Shown: positions 44,069 to 52,219, counted from the first letter of the stretch. The stretch is 64,000 bases of DNA from JAOAFZ01 sp964412815 (GCA_964412815.1 CAYPQF010000021.1:1-64000), one strand, 5' to 3'. Program-made: numbers and translations. Notes: generated by a model from the letters alone, not told the origin.

Positions 44069-44105
44069 AACTAAATCCCAAAACAGTGCGCCTGAATAAT
44101 GTGCC

Positions 44106-44127
44106 GGCGACGGGGGTACCCGTCGCC
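44106..44127 (-). terminator. 3' hairpin of the lipoprotein gene
   Basis: GGCGACGGG-GGTA-CCCGTCGCC, nine perfect pairs, 40 bases beyond the stop of the minus-strand gene ending at 44167. No strong T run. Confidence 0.6.
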
Positions 44128-44166
44128 AGAACACAGGAAAAGGCCGGTTGCCGTATGAACGAACGG

Positions 44167-44871
44167 CTAGGGCGCCACCGGCTGCGGCGTGGCGTGCTGC
44201 AGCTCCTCCACGGACGAGCCACTTCGGATGGTGATGGGCCCGCGGTCGGCGGGGTCCATCAGCAGGATCGTGACCCAGCCGTCGTAGTCCAGGACCCTCA
44301 TGCCGGGCCCGCAGGCGTACACGTACAGGTCCCGGCTCCCGGGGAAGAACACGTCCGTCAGCACGGGCTTGCCCTGCTCGTTGGTCGGGCCATTTGCCGG
44401 CGCGTCGAGCCGCGGGCAGTTATAGTTGCCGTTGGCCTCGAACTCCGCGTCGTCCATCTTGAGGACACCCATCAGCATCAGGGCGTTCTCGATGTCGGGC
44501 GGCCGCATCGTCAGCCCGACGGCGTTCATCTGGATGGACACCGAGTTGCCGCTGATCACAGTGGTGACCGTGGTGCCGGGCGCGAGGCCCTCCACCGAGA
44601 TGACCGACTCCCCGTACCCGCGGTTGTAGAGCTCGGCCAGGGCGGCCTGCAGCTCCGGCGACTGGTCGCGGGTGATATACGAGGGCGTGGGCGTCGGCAT
44701 CGGGGTCGGTGTTGCCTCGGGCGTGGCCGTAACGAGTGGCGGGCAGTTGCCCTTGCCCGCGTTGAACGGGCTTGAGCAGTCCAGCGCACCGCCACTCCGT
44801 GCCGGACCGGCACACGCACCGAGCATGAGCAAGAGTCCGAGCAGCAGAACGACCCTGTGTAACCAGGTCAT
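44167..44871 (-). CDS. Unknown lipoprotein, GC-rich gene
   Basis: 234 residues. Seen: a lipoprotein signal peptide with lipobox LGAC and Cys20, a short Cys-containing segment, a Pro/Thr linker (about 50-67, alternating TP), then a compact beta-rich domain with two more Cys. No family recognised. AGGAAGGAGG (44879-44888) lies seven bases before the ATG, and a hairpin ATGCGC/GCGCAT sits further up in the leader. Thr-Pro-linker lipoproteins of this style are common in Chloroflexota, which is a hint of transfer, not proof. Confidence 0.75.
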   Translation of the reverse strand: MTWLHRVVLLLGLLLMLGACAGPARSGGALDCSSPFNAGKGNCPPLVTATPEATPTPMPTPTPSYITRDQSPELQAALAELYNRGYGESVISVEGLAPGTTVTTVISGNSVSIQMNAVGLTMRPPDIENALMLMGVLKMDDAEFEANGNYNCPRLDAPANGPTNEQGKPVLTDVFFPGSRDLYVYACGPGMRVLDYDGWVTILLMDPADRGPITIRSGSSVEELQHATPQPVAP

Positions 44872-44980
44872 GAACGATCCTCCTTCCTGTGTTGCAAATG
44901 CGCCATGAGCGCATGATATGTAACCTATAGTTTACCAGAACAACCTCTAAACATCAAACGAATCATGGTATAATGCCCGT

Positions 44981-45979
44981 ATGAAGAAAAAAACAATACT
45001 CACCGGTGACCGGCCGACTGGTCAGATGCATGTGGGGCATTACATTGGCTCACTTCGCAATCGGGTCCAGCTCCAGCATGAATATGACCAGCATGTGATG
45101 ATTGCGAATGTCCAGGCATTAACCGATAATTTTGACAGTCCTGACAAAGTAAAAAACAGTATCGAAGAACTGTTGTGTGACTACTATGCGGTTGGTATAG
45201 ATTATGACGTATCAACAATCTTTATTCAAAGCGAAGTACCACAGATACACGAAATCTTTATCTACCTGGCAAATTTTGCCACCCTCCAACAACTATCCCA
45301 TAATCCGACTATTAAGACGGAGATTGCACAAAAAGGGTTTGAATCTTCAACACCACTGGGATTTTATATCTATCCCATTCATCAGGCAGCAGACATTCTC
45401 TGTGTCAAAGCGGATCTCGTTCCGGTAGGAAAAGATCAAGCACCGATGGTAGAAGATTGTCGCGAACTGGCACGAAAGTTTAATCAGACATATAACGTCG
45501 AAGTACTGAGTCAGCCGCAGGCACTCTTTGGCGCCAGCATCAATGTACCCGGAATCGACGGCAATGCCAAGATGGGTAAAAGCTTGAACAATGCGATTTA
45601 TCTGGCAGACTCAGAAGAGGAACTCCGGAAAAAAGTGTTTATGATTAAGACCGACCCCAACCGGATTCGTGCCACAGATCCGGGCACCGTCGAAGGGAAC
45701 ACCATCTTTATCTATCACGACACCTTTAATACCAACACGGCAGAAGTTGATGACCTGAAAGAGCGTTACCGGAAGGGAGCGGTTGGAGACGTTGAGGTAA
45801 AACAGAAACTCTTTGAAGCCATGAAAGAGACCTTTGGTCCGATCCGGGAACGACGCAAAGAAGCTGAAGGAAAAAAGAAAGAGCTGCTCGAGATCGTCCT
45901 GGAGAACAATAAAAAAGTCCGCGCTCGGGCACAATCTGTCGTCGATGAGATGAAAGAAGCCATGAAAATCCAGTTCTGA
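44981..45979 (+). CDS. trpS: Tryptophanyl-tRNA synthetase
   Basis: Charges tRNA-Trp. Seen: class I HIGH-type motif HVGHYIG (17-23) after TGDRPTGQM, a DLVPVGKDQ segment, and KMGKS (196-200) as the KMSKS variant. Length 332 is normal for the compact bacterial enzyme. TATAAT (44969-44974, with upstream TG) is exactly six bases before the ATG, so the mRNA should be leaderless, and no Trp leader peptide or T-box is present. Confidence 0.96.
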   Translation: MKKKTILTGDRPTGQMHVGHYIGSLRNRVQLQHEYDQHVMIANVQALTDNFDSPDKVKNSIEELLCDYYAVGIDYDVSTIFIQSEVPQIHEIFIYLANFATLQQLSHNPTIKTEIAQKGFESSTPLGFYIYPIHQAADILCVKADLVPVGKDQAPMVEDCRELARKFNQTYNVEVLSQPQALFGASINVPGIDGNAKMGKSLNNAIYLADSEEELRKKVFMIKTDPNRIRATDPGTVEGNTIFIYHDTFNTNTAEVDDLKERYRKGAVGDVEVKQKLFEAMKETFGPIRERRKEAEGKKKELLEIVLENNKKVRARAQSVVDEMKEAMKIQF

Positions 45980-46046
45980 TCTTTGCGGTTCTCTTACATA
46001 CTTCCTGCGTATATTCTTATACATCTGCCGTAAGATTGAACTTCAT

Positions 46047-47747
46047 ATGGATGAAGTCCGGCAATATCTCAAACAGTTGTATAATGGAAAAAGTCAGCAG
46101 ATAATCGATACCTTAACCGAGTTCAAGCAATACACGCCACGGTACGAAAAACTCTCTCATAACGCCCTCTGGTTTAAACACCTGAACCTGTACGTCGTCT
46201 ACCCCGATAGTTTCTACCGGGGTGAGATGAGTTTTCTCGAACGACTCTCCGCACAAATACCGTATATCCATGACCTGGGATGTAACGCCATCCATATTCT
46301 TCCGTTTCTTGATTCTCCCTGTGTTGATAAAGGCTTTGATATCAGCAACTTTACCCGGGTTCGGGAGTCGGTGGGAACTATCGCACATCTGGAACAGCTG
46401 GTAAGTAAAACCCGGGATCTGGGAATGCATCTGTTTATGGATCTGGTATTTAACCATACCTCAGATCAACATGAATGGTTTCAGCGCGCAATAAATGGTG
46501 ATGAACAGTACCGTGATTTTTATATCTGGACAGACAAACAGCCGAAGTTTATCAAAAAAGTTCACAAAGATGCCGCCGTCTGGGCAGAATACGAGATTGA
46601 CGGGGAACAGAAGCTGGTGAATATTGCGTTTCCCGAATATGCAGGTGAGATACCGCACTGGGTTCAGCATAAAGACGGCAACTGGTATTACCATACCTAC
46701 TATCCGCAACAACCCGACTTAAACTGGCACAACCCGGAACTCTTTACTGAACTTGCAAAAACAATGATGTTCTGGGCAAGCTGGGGATTTAACTTCCGTA
46801 TGGATGCTATTCCGTTTATCGGCAAAATGGCCTATAAAGCAGTAGATGATGACAACGACAAAACATTTTTGATCACTGCGGCGCTCAACGCGCTCGGAAA
46901 AGAGATTAATCCGGAATGCTCGTTTCTGGTCGAGACCTATGAACGTCTGGAAACCGTTATCAAGTATTTTGGCACTACCAATACACCACAAGCTAATCTT
47001 GCCTATAACTTTCATCTCTGTACCAATCTCTGGGTTGGACTCATTAAAAAAGACGCGAACTATATCTGGAATATTCTGGAGCGAACGGATATTATTCCCC
47101 GACACGGGGAGTGGATTAACTTTTTACGAAATCATGACGAGTTAAGTCTTGCATATCTGAATGATGATCTGAAAGAGGCGGTCTCCGCAGAATTAGCAGA
47201 ACAAGGAGAATCATTCCGGGAAGGATATGGTATATCCGGACGGACTTTTTCGTTTCTCAAGAACAATGTAAAACGGTTTTTGATGGCATATTTCCTGACC
47301 GTCTCATTGCCGGGCGGTATCTCGATTCCTTATGGAGATGAGATCGGTATGGAAAACATTCCGGTACGTGATCTGCCGGAACAGGAGCAGCATGATACGC
47401 GAAATATCAACCGAGGAACGATTACCCAGAAGATGTTACGCAGTACCCACAGTAAAAATATGTATACCAAGATGAAAGAAATCCTCGCATTTAAAGAGAT
47501 TCTTCGGGAGTATGTAAATGTCTGGCCCCATAAGCTGCAACTGGAACACTACGATCCCCAGCTGTTTACCATGGCATATACACTGGGTACCTCGCAGTTA
47601 AGTATCATTGTTAACCTGGGAAACGAGACCAAGCGCATTGATAAAGCATTTGAGTTGGGAGTTCCCGCTGCCACAGTAAATCGGGTAACCGTTACTGCCA
47701 GCAAACTGGAACTAGGTCCCTATGCAGGCGTCTGGATGCAAAAGTAA
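46047..47747 (+). CDS. GH13 alpha-amylase-family enzyme
   Basis: 566 residues, a glucan hydrolase or transglycosylase. Seen: the four GH13 regions, DLVFNHTS (about 132-139), GFNFRMDAIPF (nucleophile Asp near 252), VETYE (acid/base Glu near 296) and RNHDE (about 359-363), plus a C-terminal beta domain. The DAIPFI and LVETYE contexts resemble trehalose-synthase or sucrose-phosphorylase-like subgroups as much as plain amylase; the reaction is not assigned. No signal peptide, so it would act in the cytoplasm on storage glucan or a disaccharide. Confidence 0.85.
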   Translation: MDEVRQYLKQLYNGKSQQIIDTLTEFKQYTPRYEKLSHNALWFKHLNLYVVYPDSFYRGEMSFLERLSAQIPYIHDLGCNAIHILPFLDSPCVDKGFDISNFTRVRESVGTIAHLEQLVSKTRDLGMHLFMDLVFNHTSDQHEWFQRAINGDEQYRDFYIWTDKQPKFIKKVHKDAAVWAEYEIDGEQKLVNIAFPEYAGEIPHWVQHKDGNWYYHTYYPQQPDLNWHNPELFTELAKTMMFWASWGFNFRMDAIPFIGKMAYKAVDDDNDKTFLITAALNALGKEINPECSFLVETYERLETVIKYFGTTNTPQANLAYNFHLCTNLWVGLIKKDANYIWNILERTDIIPRHGEWINFLRNHDELSLAYLNDDLKEAVSAELAEQGESFREGYGISGRTFSFLKNNVKRFLMAYFLTVSLPGGISIPYGDEIGMENIPVRDLPEQEQHDTRNINRGTITQKMLRSTHSKNMYTKMKEILAFKEILREYVNVWPHKLQLEHYDPQLFTMAYTLGTSQLSIIVNLGNETKRIDKAFELGVPAATVNRVTVTASKLELGPYAGVWMQK

Positions 47748-47816
47748 TTGCTACTACATTCTAAATCACCACATACATACAATACGCATAATTGTTGCTA
47801 TTTTTCTACAACATAC

Positions 47817-47845
47817 TTGACAAATACATATTCAATATGTATAAT
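47817..47845 (+). promoter_or_regulatory. Consensus sigma-70 promoter of a small RNA
   Basis: Perfect TTGACA (47817-47822), 17-base spacer and perfect TATAAT (47840-47845). It is the only full-consensus promoter noticed in the window and does not lead directly to a protein gene. Confidence 0.85.
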
Positions 47846-47851
47846 ATACTC

Positions 47852-48000
47852 AGACGATTGAAAAAGTCCGGCACAAGCAGTCGGGAACTTTCAATCATAT
47901 AAATAGATGTGGAGCCAGGGACGCAAACGCATATACCTGGCACACCAACACCCATTTTCCGCGGGTGACCAGCACGCATTGGTCACCCGCTTTTCTTTTT
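47852..48000 (+). ncRNA. Candidate small structured RNA of about 150 bases
   Basis: From a consensus promoter to an intrinsic terminator. Seen: stem GATTGAAA/TTTCAATC (47856-47863 and 47889-47896), continued inward by CCG/CGG; a hairpin GCCAGG/CCTGGC (47914-47919 and 47936-47941) with flanking GTG/CAC; and a terminator GCGGGTGACC/GGTCACCCGC (47961-47990) plus T's. It does not match 6S, SRP, tmRNA, RNase P, T-box or a known riboswitch as far as I can tell. An ATG frame at 47907 crosses the terminator stem and looks accidental. Confidence 0.6.
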
Positions 48001-48043
48001 TAGACAACGTTGCACCAATCGTTCTCACCGTGTTGCGTTTGTT

Positions 48044-48057
48044 GAGAACGCGTTCTC
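48044..48057. promoter_or_regulatory. Perfect palindrome upstream of the thrS promoter
   Basis: GAGAACGCGTTCTC, four bases before the -35 box at 48062. Position fits an activator or repressor site. It shares GAAC/GTTC arms with the ruvC palindrome, but with two rather than four spacer bases. Confidence 0.45.
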
Positions 48058-48061
48058 CATG

Positions 48062-48090
48062 TTGCTTTCACCCGCAGATTGTACTAGAAT
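48062..48090 (+). promoter_or_regulatory. Promoter of the thrS leader
   Basis: TTGCTT (48062-48067), 17-base spacer, TAGAAT (48085-48090). The start would be near 48097, about 24 bases before the leader peptide. Confidence 0.6.
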
Positions 48091-48120
48091 ACCCCTATGA
48101 TCGATTGTAATCATTCACTC

Positions 48121-48147
48121 ATGACCACCACTACCAACCCGCAATAA
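48121..48147 (+). CDS. Threonine-rich leader peptide of thrS
   Basis: Eight codons, product MTTTTNPQ, with four consecutive Thr codons (ACC, ACC, ACT, ACC at 48124-48135) and the stop inside the loop of the first attenuator stem. Finding four Thr codons in a row directly before a threonyl-tRNA synthetase gene is strong evidence for a sensing peptide. No Shine-Dalgarno is seen. Confidence 0.8.
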   Translation: MTTTTNPQ

Positions 48148-48198
48148 CGGGAGGCATTTGTGTGGCAAAGATCCTCCCGCTCGGCGGGTTTTTTTTTG
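48138..48198 (+). promoter_or_regulatory. Transcription attenuator of thrS
   Basis: Pairing 1:2 CCCG (48138-48141) with CGGG (48148-48151); 2:3 antiterminator CGGGAGG (48148-48154) with CCTCCCG (48173-48179); 3:4 terminator CCCGC-TCG-GCGGG (48176-48188) followed by a run of T's. Stalling on the Thr codons would mask segment 1, letting 2:3 form and thrS be transcribed. The thrS ATG is about 40 bases beyond. Confidence 0.8.
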
Positions 48199-48237
48199 CT
48201 TTAAACGAGACTCAGATAATTACCAATCACCATTCCT

Positions 48238-50001
48238 ATGAAACAACACGACGAACAATTACAACACCTGCGACACTCAGCCGCCCATCTGCTGGCAGCA
48301 GCAGTGCTCGAGCTGTATCCTGATGCAAAACCGGCCATCGGACCGGCAACAGACGATGGCTTCTATTATGACTTTGAGTTTGCAGAACCGATTTCCGATA
48401 CAGATCTGAAAGATATCGAAAAACGAATGAAGAAGATGGTCAACAAATGGCAAGGATTTGAACGGATCGAAGTTTCAAGAGAAGAAGCACTGAAACGATA
48501 TGCACACAATCCCTATAAAGTTGAGCTCATCGAGGAACACAGCGGTAACGGAGAGTCACTTACACTGTACCAGAGTGGCGAATTTGTCGACCTCTGCAAA
48601 GGGGGACATATCGAAGAACCCCACAAGCAGCTGCGACACTTCAAGCTGCTCTCGATTGCGGGTGCCTACTGGCGGGGAAGTGAAAAAAACCAGATGTTGA
48701 CACGTATCTACGGCACGGCATTCTTTACTGCAGAGGAACTGGATGAGTATCTGAAACTACGGGAAGAAGCAAAAAAGCGGGATCATCGGGTTCTCGGTCA
48801 AAAACTGGAGCTCTTTTTTATCGACGAGATGGTCGGCAAAGGGCTGATTATGTGGCTGCCAAACGGGACTATCCTCAAAGATCAGGTCGAAGGGCTTGCC
48901 CGCAAAATGGAGTATGAAGCAGGCTATGAGCGTGTTTCCAGTCCTCATATCGCAAAAGAAGAACTCTATCTGACATCAGGTCACTTGCCATATTACAAAG
49001 ACGGCATGTATCCACCGATGGTAATGGATGACGGCACCTATTTTATGAAGGCAATGAACTGCCCGCATCACCACCGGATGTACCTCCATAAACCGCATAG
49101 TTATCGTGAACTGCCGATCCGCTACGCGGAATATGGCATGTGTTACCGGAACGAGTTATCCGGAACACTGGCAGGGCTGTTACGTGTCCGGGCACTGGAG
49201 ATGAACGATGCACATATCTACTGCCGCAAAGATCAGATTCAGTCTGAGTTTAAGGCCGTAATGGAGTTGACCATGAAGTATTTCGAGATCTTTGGACTAA
49301 AGAATTACTGGTTCCGCCTCTCAAAATGGAGTCCCGAACACACAGAAAAGTATATTAACCAGCCGGAAAACTGGGAGTATGCCCAGAACGTACTTCGTGA
49401 AGTTCTGACGGAGATGCAGGTCGAGTTTGTAGAAGCAGACGACGAAGCGGCTTTTTATGGTCCTAAAGTTGATGTCCAGTTCAAGTCGATTATCGGTCGA
49501 GAAGAGACTATGTCGACGATCCAGCTAGACTTCCTGGCAAAAGAACGTTTTGGCTTGTCATACAAAGATGAAAATGGAGAAGAAAACAACGAGGTATTTG
49601 TAATTCACCGGGCACCGCTCTCGACTCATGAGCGATTTATGGCATTTTTGATAGAGCATTACGGAGGAAACTTCCCGCTTTGGTTGTCTCCGATACAGGT
49701 AAGTGTAATTCCGGTATCCGATAACCATCATGACTATGCGGCACAAGTACATCAAAAATTAGTTGATGCAGGGATCCGTTGTGAACTTCACTCCGAGCAG
49801 AAGACTGTATCCTATAAAATTCGCCAGTCTACCTTGCAAAAAGTGCCATATATGGTTATAATTGGAGACAACGAAGTTAATAGCTCCACTCAAGATAGTC
49901 TTCCTGTTTCAGTACGTACGCGCGAAGGAAACGATCTCGGTGTTCAGCCTGTTAACGAATTATTAATATCACTGAAAGAACAGCTTGAGAAATACCAATA
50001 G
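48238..50001 (+). CDS. thrS: Threonyl-tRNA synthetase
   Basis: Charges tRNA-Thr. Seen: N-terminal editing domain with HSAAHLLAAAV (about 12-22) and its partner Cys/His region (LCKGGHIEEP), then the class II catalytic core with zinc ligands around MNCPHHHRMY, motif 2 YRNELSG, a motif 3 segment with HRAPLSTHERF, and a C-terminal anticodon-binding domain. Length 587: the usual N-terminal TGS domain is missing, since the editing domain starts almost at residue 1. Controlled by the Thr attenuator upstream. The 3' end overlaps infC. Confidence 0.96.
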   Translation: MKQHDEQLQHLRHSAAHLLAAAVLELYPDAKPAIGPATDDGFYYDFEFAEPISDTDLKDIEKRMKKMVNKWQGFERIEVSREEALKRYAHNPYKVELIEEHSGNGESLTLYQSGEFVDLCKGGHIEEPHKQLRHFKLLSIAGAYWRGSEKNQMLTRIYGTAFFTAEELDEYLKLREEAKKRDHRVLGQKLELFFIDEMVGKGLIMWLPNGTILKDQVEGLARKMEYEAGYERVSSPHIAKEELYLTSGHLPYYKDGMYPPMVMDDGTYFMKAMNCPHHHRMYLHKPHSYRELPIRYAEYGMCYRNELSGTLAGLLRVRALEMNDAHIYCRKDQIQSEFKAVMELTMKYFEIFGLKNYWFRLSKWSPEHTEKYINQPENWEYAQNVLREVLTEMQVEFVEADDEAAFYGPKVDVQFKSIIGREETMSTIQLDFLAKERFGLSYKDENGEENNEVFVIHRAPLSTHERFMAFLIEHYGGNFPLWLSPIQVSVIPVSDNHHDYAAQVHQKLVDAGIRCELHSEQKTVSYKIRQSTLQKVPYMVIIGDNEVNSSTQDSLPVSVRTREGNDLGVQPVNELLISLKEQLEKYQ

Positions 50002-50536
50002 ATTCAATAGAAACCGCAACAATAATGCGCCAAAAAAGTACTATACAACCAATTACCGTATAGAAGCAGATAAATTGCGTGTTATTACTGCCGACGGAGA
50101 ACAGGTTGGGGTGCTGACAAAACAGGAAGCACTCAACAAGTCACAGAGTTTAGGCCTGGACCTGGTCCTGATCGCGCCAAAAGCGGTTCCACCAGTTGCA
50201 AAGATCATTGACTTTAAAAAGTTTTTATATCAGGAAGAGAAAAAACAGAAAGAAGCCAAAAAAGGTATCAAAAAGAGTATTGTGAAAGATATTAAGCTAT
50301 CGCTGTTTATTGGTCCAGCCGATCTGGAACGGTTAATCTCAAAATCACAGGAGTTTCTTGAAGATGGCAATCAGCTGCGTATTAATCTTACGTTGAAAGG
50401 CCGCGAAGTCGTCAAACGGGATATGGCAATTGAGCTGGTAAAAAGCTTTATTGCACAACTGGGAGAGATTAATATCTCAAAAGAACCCCGCATCGAAGGA
50501 CGGGTCGTTCGCGCCGTTGTTGCGAAGAAGAAATAA
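49985..50536 (+). CDS. infC: Translation initiation factor IF-3
   Basis: Binds the 30S subunit and checks start-codon choice. Seen: N-terminal domain (YRIEADKLRVITADGEQVGVL), a lysine-rich linker (FLYQEEKKQKEAKKGIKK) and the C-terminal domain (LRINLTLKGREVV, then PRIEGRVVRAVVAKKK). No ATG or GTG is available in frame near the expected N-terminus; TTG at 49985, inside the last codons of thrS, is the best start, though ATT or ATA cannot be excluded. A rare start is normal for infC, which autoregulates through IF-3 discrimination against it. Confidence 0.93.
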   Translation: MRNTNRFNRNRNNNAPKKYYTTNYRIEADKLRVITADGEQVGVLTKQEALNKSQSLGLDLVLIAPKAVPPVAKIIDFKKFLYQEEKKQKEAKKGIKKSIVKDIKLSLFIGPADLERLISKSQEFLEDGNQLRINLTLKGREVVKRDMAIELVKSFIAQLGEINISKEPRIEGRVVRAVVAKKK

Positions 50537-50632
50537 TTGGTGTACTATTAAGCTTCCACCTCTTGTTACCAAAACCTGTCTCTGATGGGACCTGTGTAAA
50601 TAATTCGCTATACAAAATAAGAATTGGTATGT

Positions 50633-50638
50633 TATAAT
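50633..50638 (+). promoter_or_regulatory. Extended -10 promoter of rpmI-rplT
   Basis: TGT-TATAAT, 12 bases before the rpmI ATG; no good -35. This gives rpmI-rplT-pheST a start separate from thrS-infC. No L20-type leader structure was identified in the 114-base gap. Confidence 0.55.
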
Positions 50639-50650
50639 ATTTTTTCGCTT

Positions 50651-50857
50651 ATGAAAGTCAAAATCAAACAACGAACACATAAAGCTGCGTCCAAGCGTTT
50701 TAAGGTTACCGGATCCGGGAAGGTATTGCACCGTTCTCAGAATGCCCGTCATCTTATTTCAAACAAATCAAAGAAGCAGATGCGACGTTTAAAGCAGATG
50801 AAACAGGTTGTCGGACGATTTGAAAAGAAGATTAAGAAGTTACTTGCATTAGCATAA
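50651..50857 (+). CDS. rpmI: 50S ribosomal protein L35
   Basis: 68 residues, strongly basic. Seen: the conserved KQRTHKAASKRFKVTGSGKV opening, HRSQNARH and the KSKKQMRRLKQ run typical of L35. The ATG at 50651 is chosen because the family begins MKVK; an upstream ATG in frame overlaps the promoter. Located in the usual infC-rpmI-rplT order. Confidence 0.95.
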   Translation: MKVKIKQRTHKAASKRFKVTGSGKVLHRSQNARHLISNKSKKQMRRLKQMKQVVGRFEKKIKKLLALA

Positions 50858-50873
50858 GTTACAGTTCACGAAT

Positions 50874-51215
50874 ATGCGCGTTAAAGGTGGCGTTAAGTCA
50901 AAAAGAAAACACGTTAAGATCTTAAAAATGGCCAAAGGGTTCTGGCGTAAGCACAGTACCACAATCCGCAAGGCAAAAGAGACTCTGTTACACGCAGGTC
51001 AGTATGCCTACGATGGTCGTAAGATGAAAAAGCGTGACTTCCGTCAACTCTGGATCATTCGCATTAACAACGCCGTTCGTGAAATGGGAATGACCTACAG
51101 TGGCTTCATCAACAAGCTCAAGACCAACAATGTCCAGATCGACAGAAAGATCCTCTCAAAGATCGCTGTTGAACATCCAAAGACATTTGGCAAAATTGTT
51201 GATACCATAAAATAA
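50874..51215 (+). CDS. rplT: 50S ribosomal protein L20
   Basis: 113 residues. Binds 23S rRNA early in assembly. Seen: basic extension with RVKGGVKSKRKHVKILKMAKGF shortened from the family's usual VxRGxxArrRhKKiLKlAKGf, then a globular domain (RDFRQLWIIRINNAVRE and MTYSGFINKLK). Slightly shorter than E. coli L20 (118). Follows rpmI after 16 bases, and its stop overlaps the pheS start by one base. Confidence 0.95.
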   Translation: MRVKGGVKSKRKHVKILKMAKGFWRKHSTTIRKAKETLLHAGQYAYDGRKMKKRDFRQLWIIRINNAVREMGMTYSGFINKLKTNNVQIDRKILSKIAVEHPKTFGKIVDTIK

Positions 51216-52219
51216 TGGACGAACCACTCGACGATACTCGTCAATTAGTTGATGCATGTATCTCTTCATTACAATCAACAACCTCTTTTGAACAGCTCGA
51301 AGCACTCGAGATCGAGTACTTAGGTCGTAATGGCAAAGTAAACGCACTTATGAAACAGATGAAAGATCTGTCTCCTGACGAGCGCCGGAGTTTTGGTCAA
51401 CAGGTAAATGCGATCAAACAGGAGATTGCAGCTGCCTTTGCCGCCAAACGGGAATCATTGCTACACGAGGGGGGAGACGAACCGGAGATTGATCTGACCT
51501 TACCCGGAATTCAGACCAAACGCGGCAAACTGCACCCGCACACCATTGTACGTCGCGAAATGAATCAGATCTTTAAACATATGGGTTTTTCTGTATACGA
51601 AGGACCGCATATCGAGACTGACGAATATGTTTTTGAACGCGCGAACCTGCCAAAACACCATCCCGCCCGTTCTTTGCAAGATACCATCATTATCGAAAAT
51701 CCCGAGATTATCCTTCGATCGCACACCTCTTCTGTCGAAAGTCGCGCCATGGAAGCACTCGAACTGCCGCTGCGAGTGGTAGTACCGGGAATTGCATTCC
51801 GCTACGAAACTCCTAATCAGACCAACCATTTTATCTTTTACCAGTACGAAGGTATCGCGGTCGCAGAAGATCTTACCATGTCTGACTTGCATGGCACACT
51901 GGAAACCTTCTGCAAACTCTTTTTTGGCAAAGAAACCAAAACACGCATCCGTGCCAAGTATTATCCACAGGTCGAACCGGGCTGTGGACTCGATATCATC
52001 TGTAAGTTCTGTCAGGGATCCGGCTGTGCCGTATGTAAGCGCCGAGGATGGGTAGAGATCGCTGGTGCCGGTATGGTACACGCGAATATGTTACGGATGA
52101 ATGGCATCGATCCGGAAAAATACTCGGGGTTTGCCTGGGGTATGGGCTTTGATCGCATCGTGATGCAGAAACTGAATATTGATGACATTCGCAAGTTATA
52201 CGACGGTACCCTTATATGA
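51215..52219 (+). CDS. pheS: Phenylalanyl-tRNA synthetase alpha subunit
   Basis: Catalytic subunit of the alpha2-beta2 PheRS. Seen: N-terminal coiled-coil region (about 1-85), motif 1 near GPHIETDEYVFERANLPKHHPAR, motif 2 (VVPGIAFRYETPNQTN.HFIFYQYEG) and motif 3 (GFAWGMGFDRIVM). A cysteine cluster in the EPGCGLDIICKFC..GCAVC segment could bind zinc. 334 residues, normal. The start overlaps the rplT stop (TAATG), and the end overlaps pheT by four bases. Confidence 0.97.
   Translation: MDEPLDDTRQLVDACISSLQSTTSFEQLEALEIEYLGRNGKVNALMKQMKDLSPDERRSFGQQVNAIKQEIAAAFAAKRESLLHEGGDEPEIDLTLPGIQTKRGKLHPHTIVRREMNQIFKHMGFSVYEGPHIETDEYVFERANLPKHHPARSLQDTIIIENPEIILRSHTSSVESRAMEALELPLRVVVPGIAFRYETPNQTNHFIFYQYEGIAVAEDLTMSDLHGTLETFCKLFFGKETKTRIRAKYYPQVEPGCGLDIICKFCQGSGCAVCKRRGWVEIAGAGMVHANMLRMNGIDPEKYSGFAWGMGFDRIVMQKLNIDDIRKLYDGTLI

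Noticed and set aside
41858..44775. Long plus-strand open frames opposite the three GC-rich genes
   Set aside because: They are by-products of G/C-ending codons on the minus strand; the products are Arg/Ala/Gly/His-rich and low in hydrophobic pattern, while the minus-strand genes have SD sites and signal peptides.
47852..48000. c-di-GMP (GEMM) riboswitch, RNase P, SRP RNA or tmRNA
   Set aside because: Only short fragments such as GGGACGCAAA or AAGTCCGG match; overall folds and lengths do not.
47907..48110. 67-codon open frame inside the candidate small RNA
   Set aside because: It reads through a perfect ten-pair terminator stem and has no promoter spacing or ribosome site of its own.
48000..48237. 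T-box leader of thrS
   Set aside because: No T-box bulge sequence or stem I motifs; a Thr leader peptide explains the layout better.
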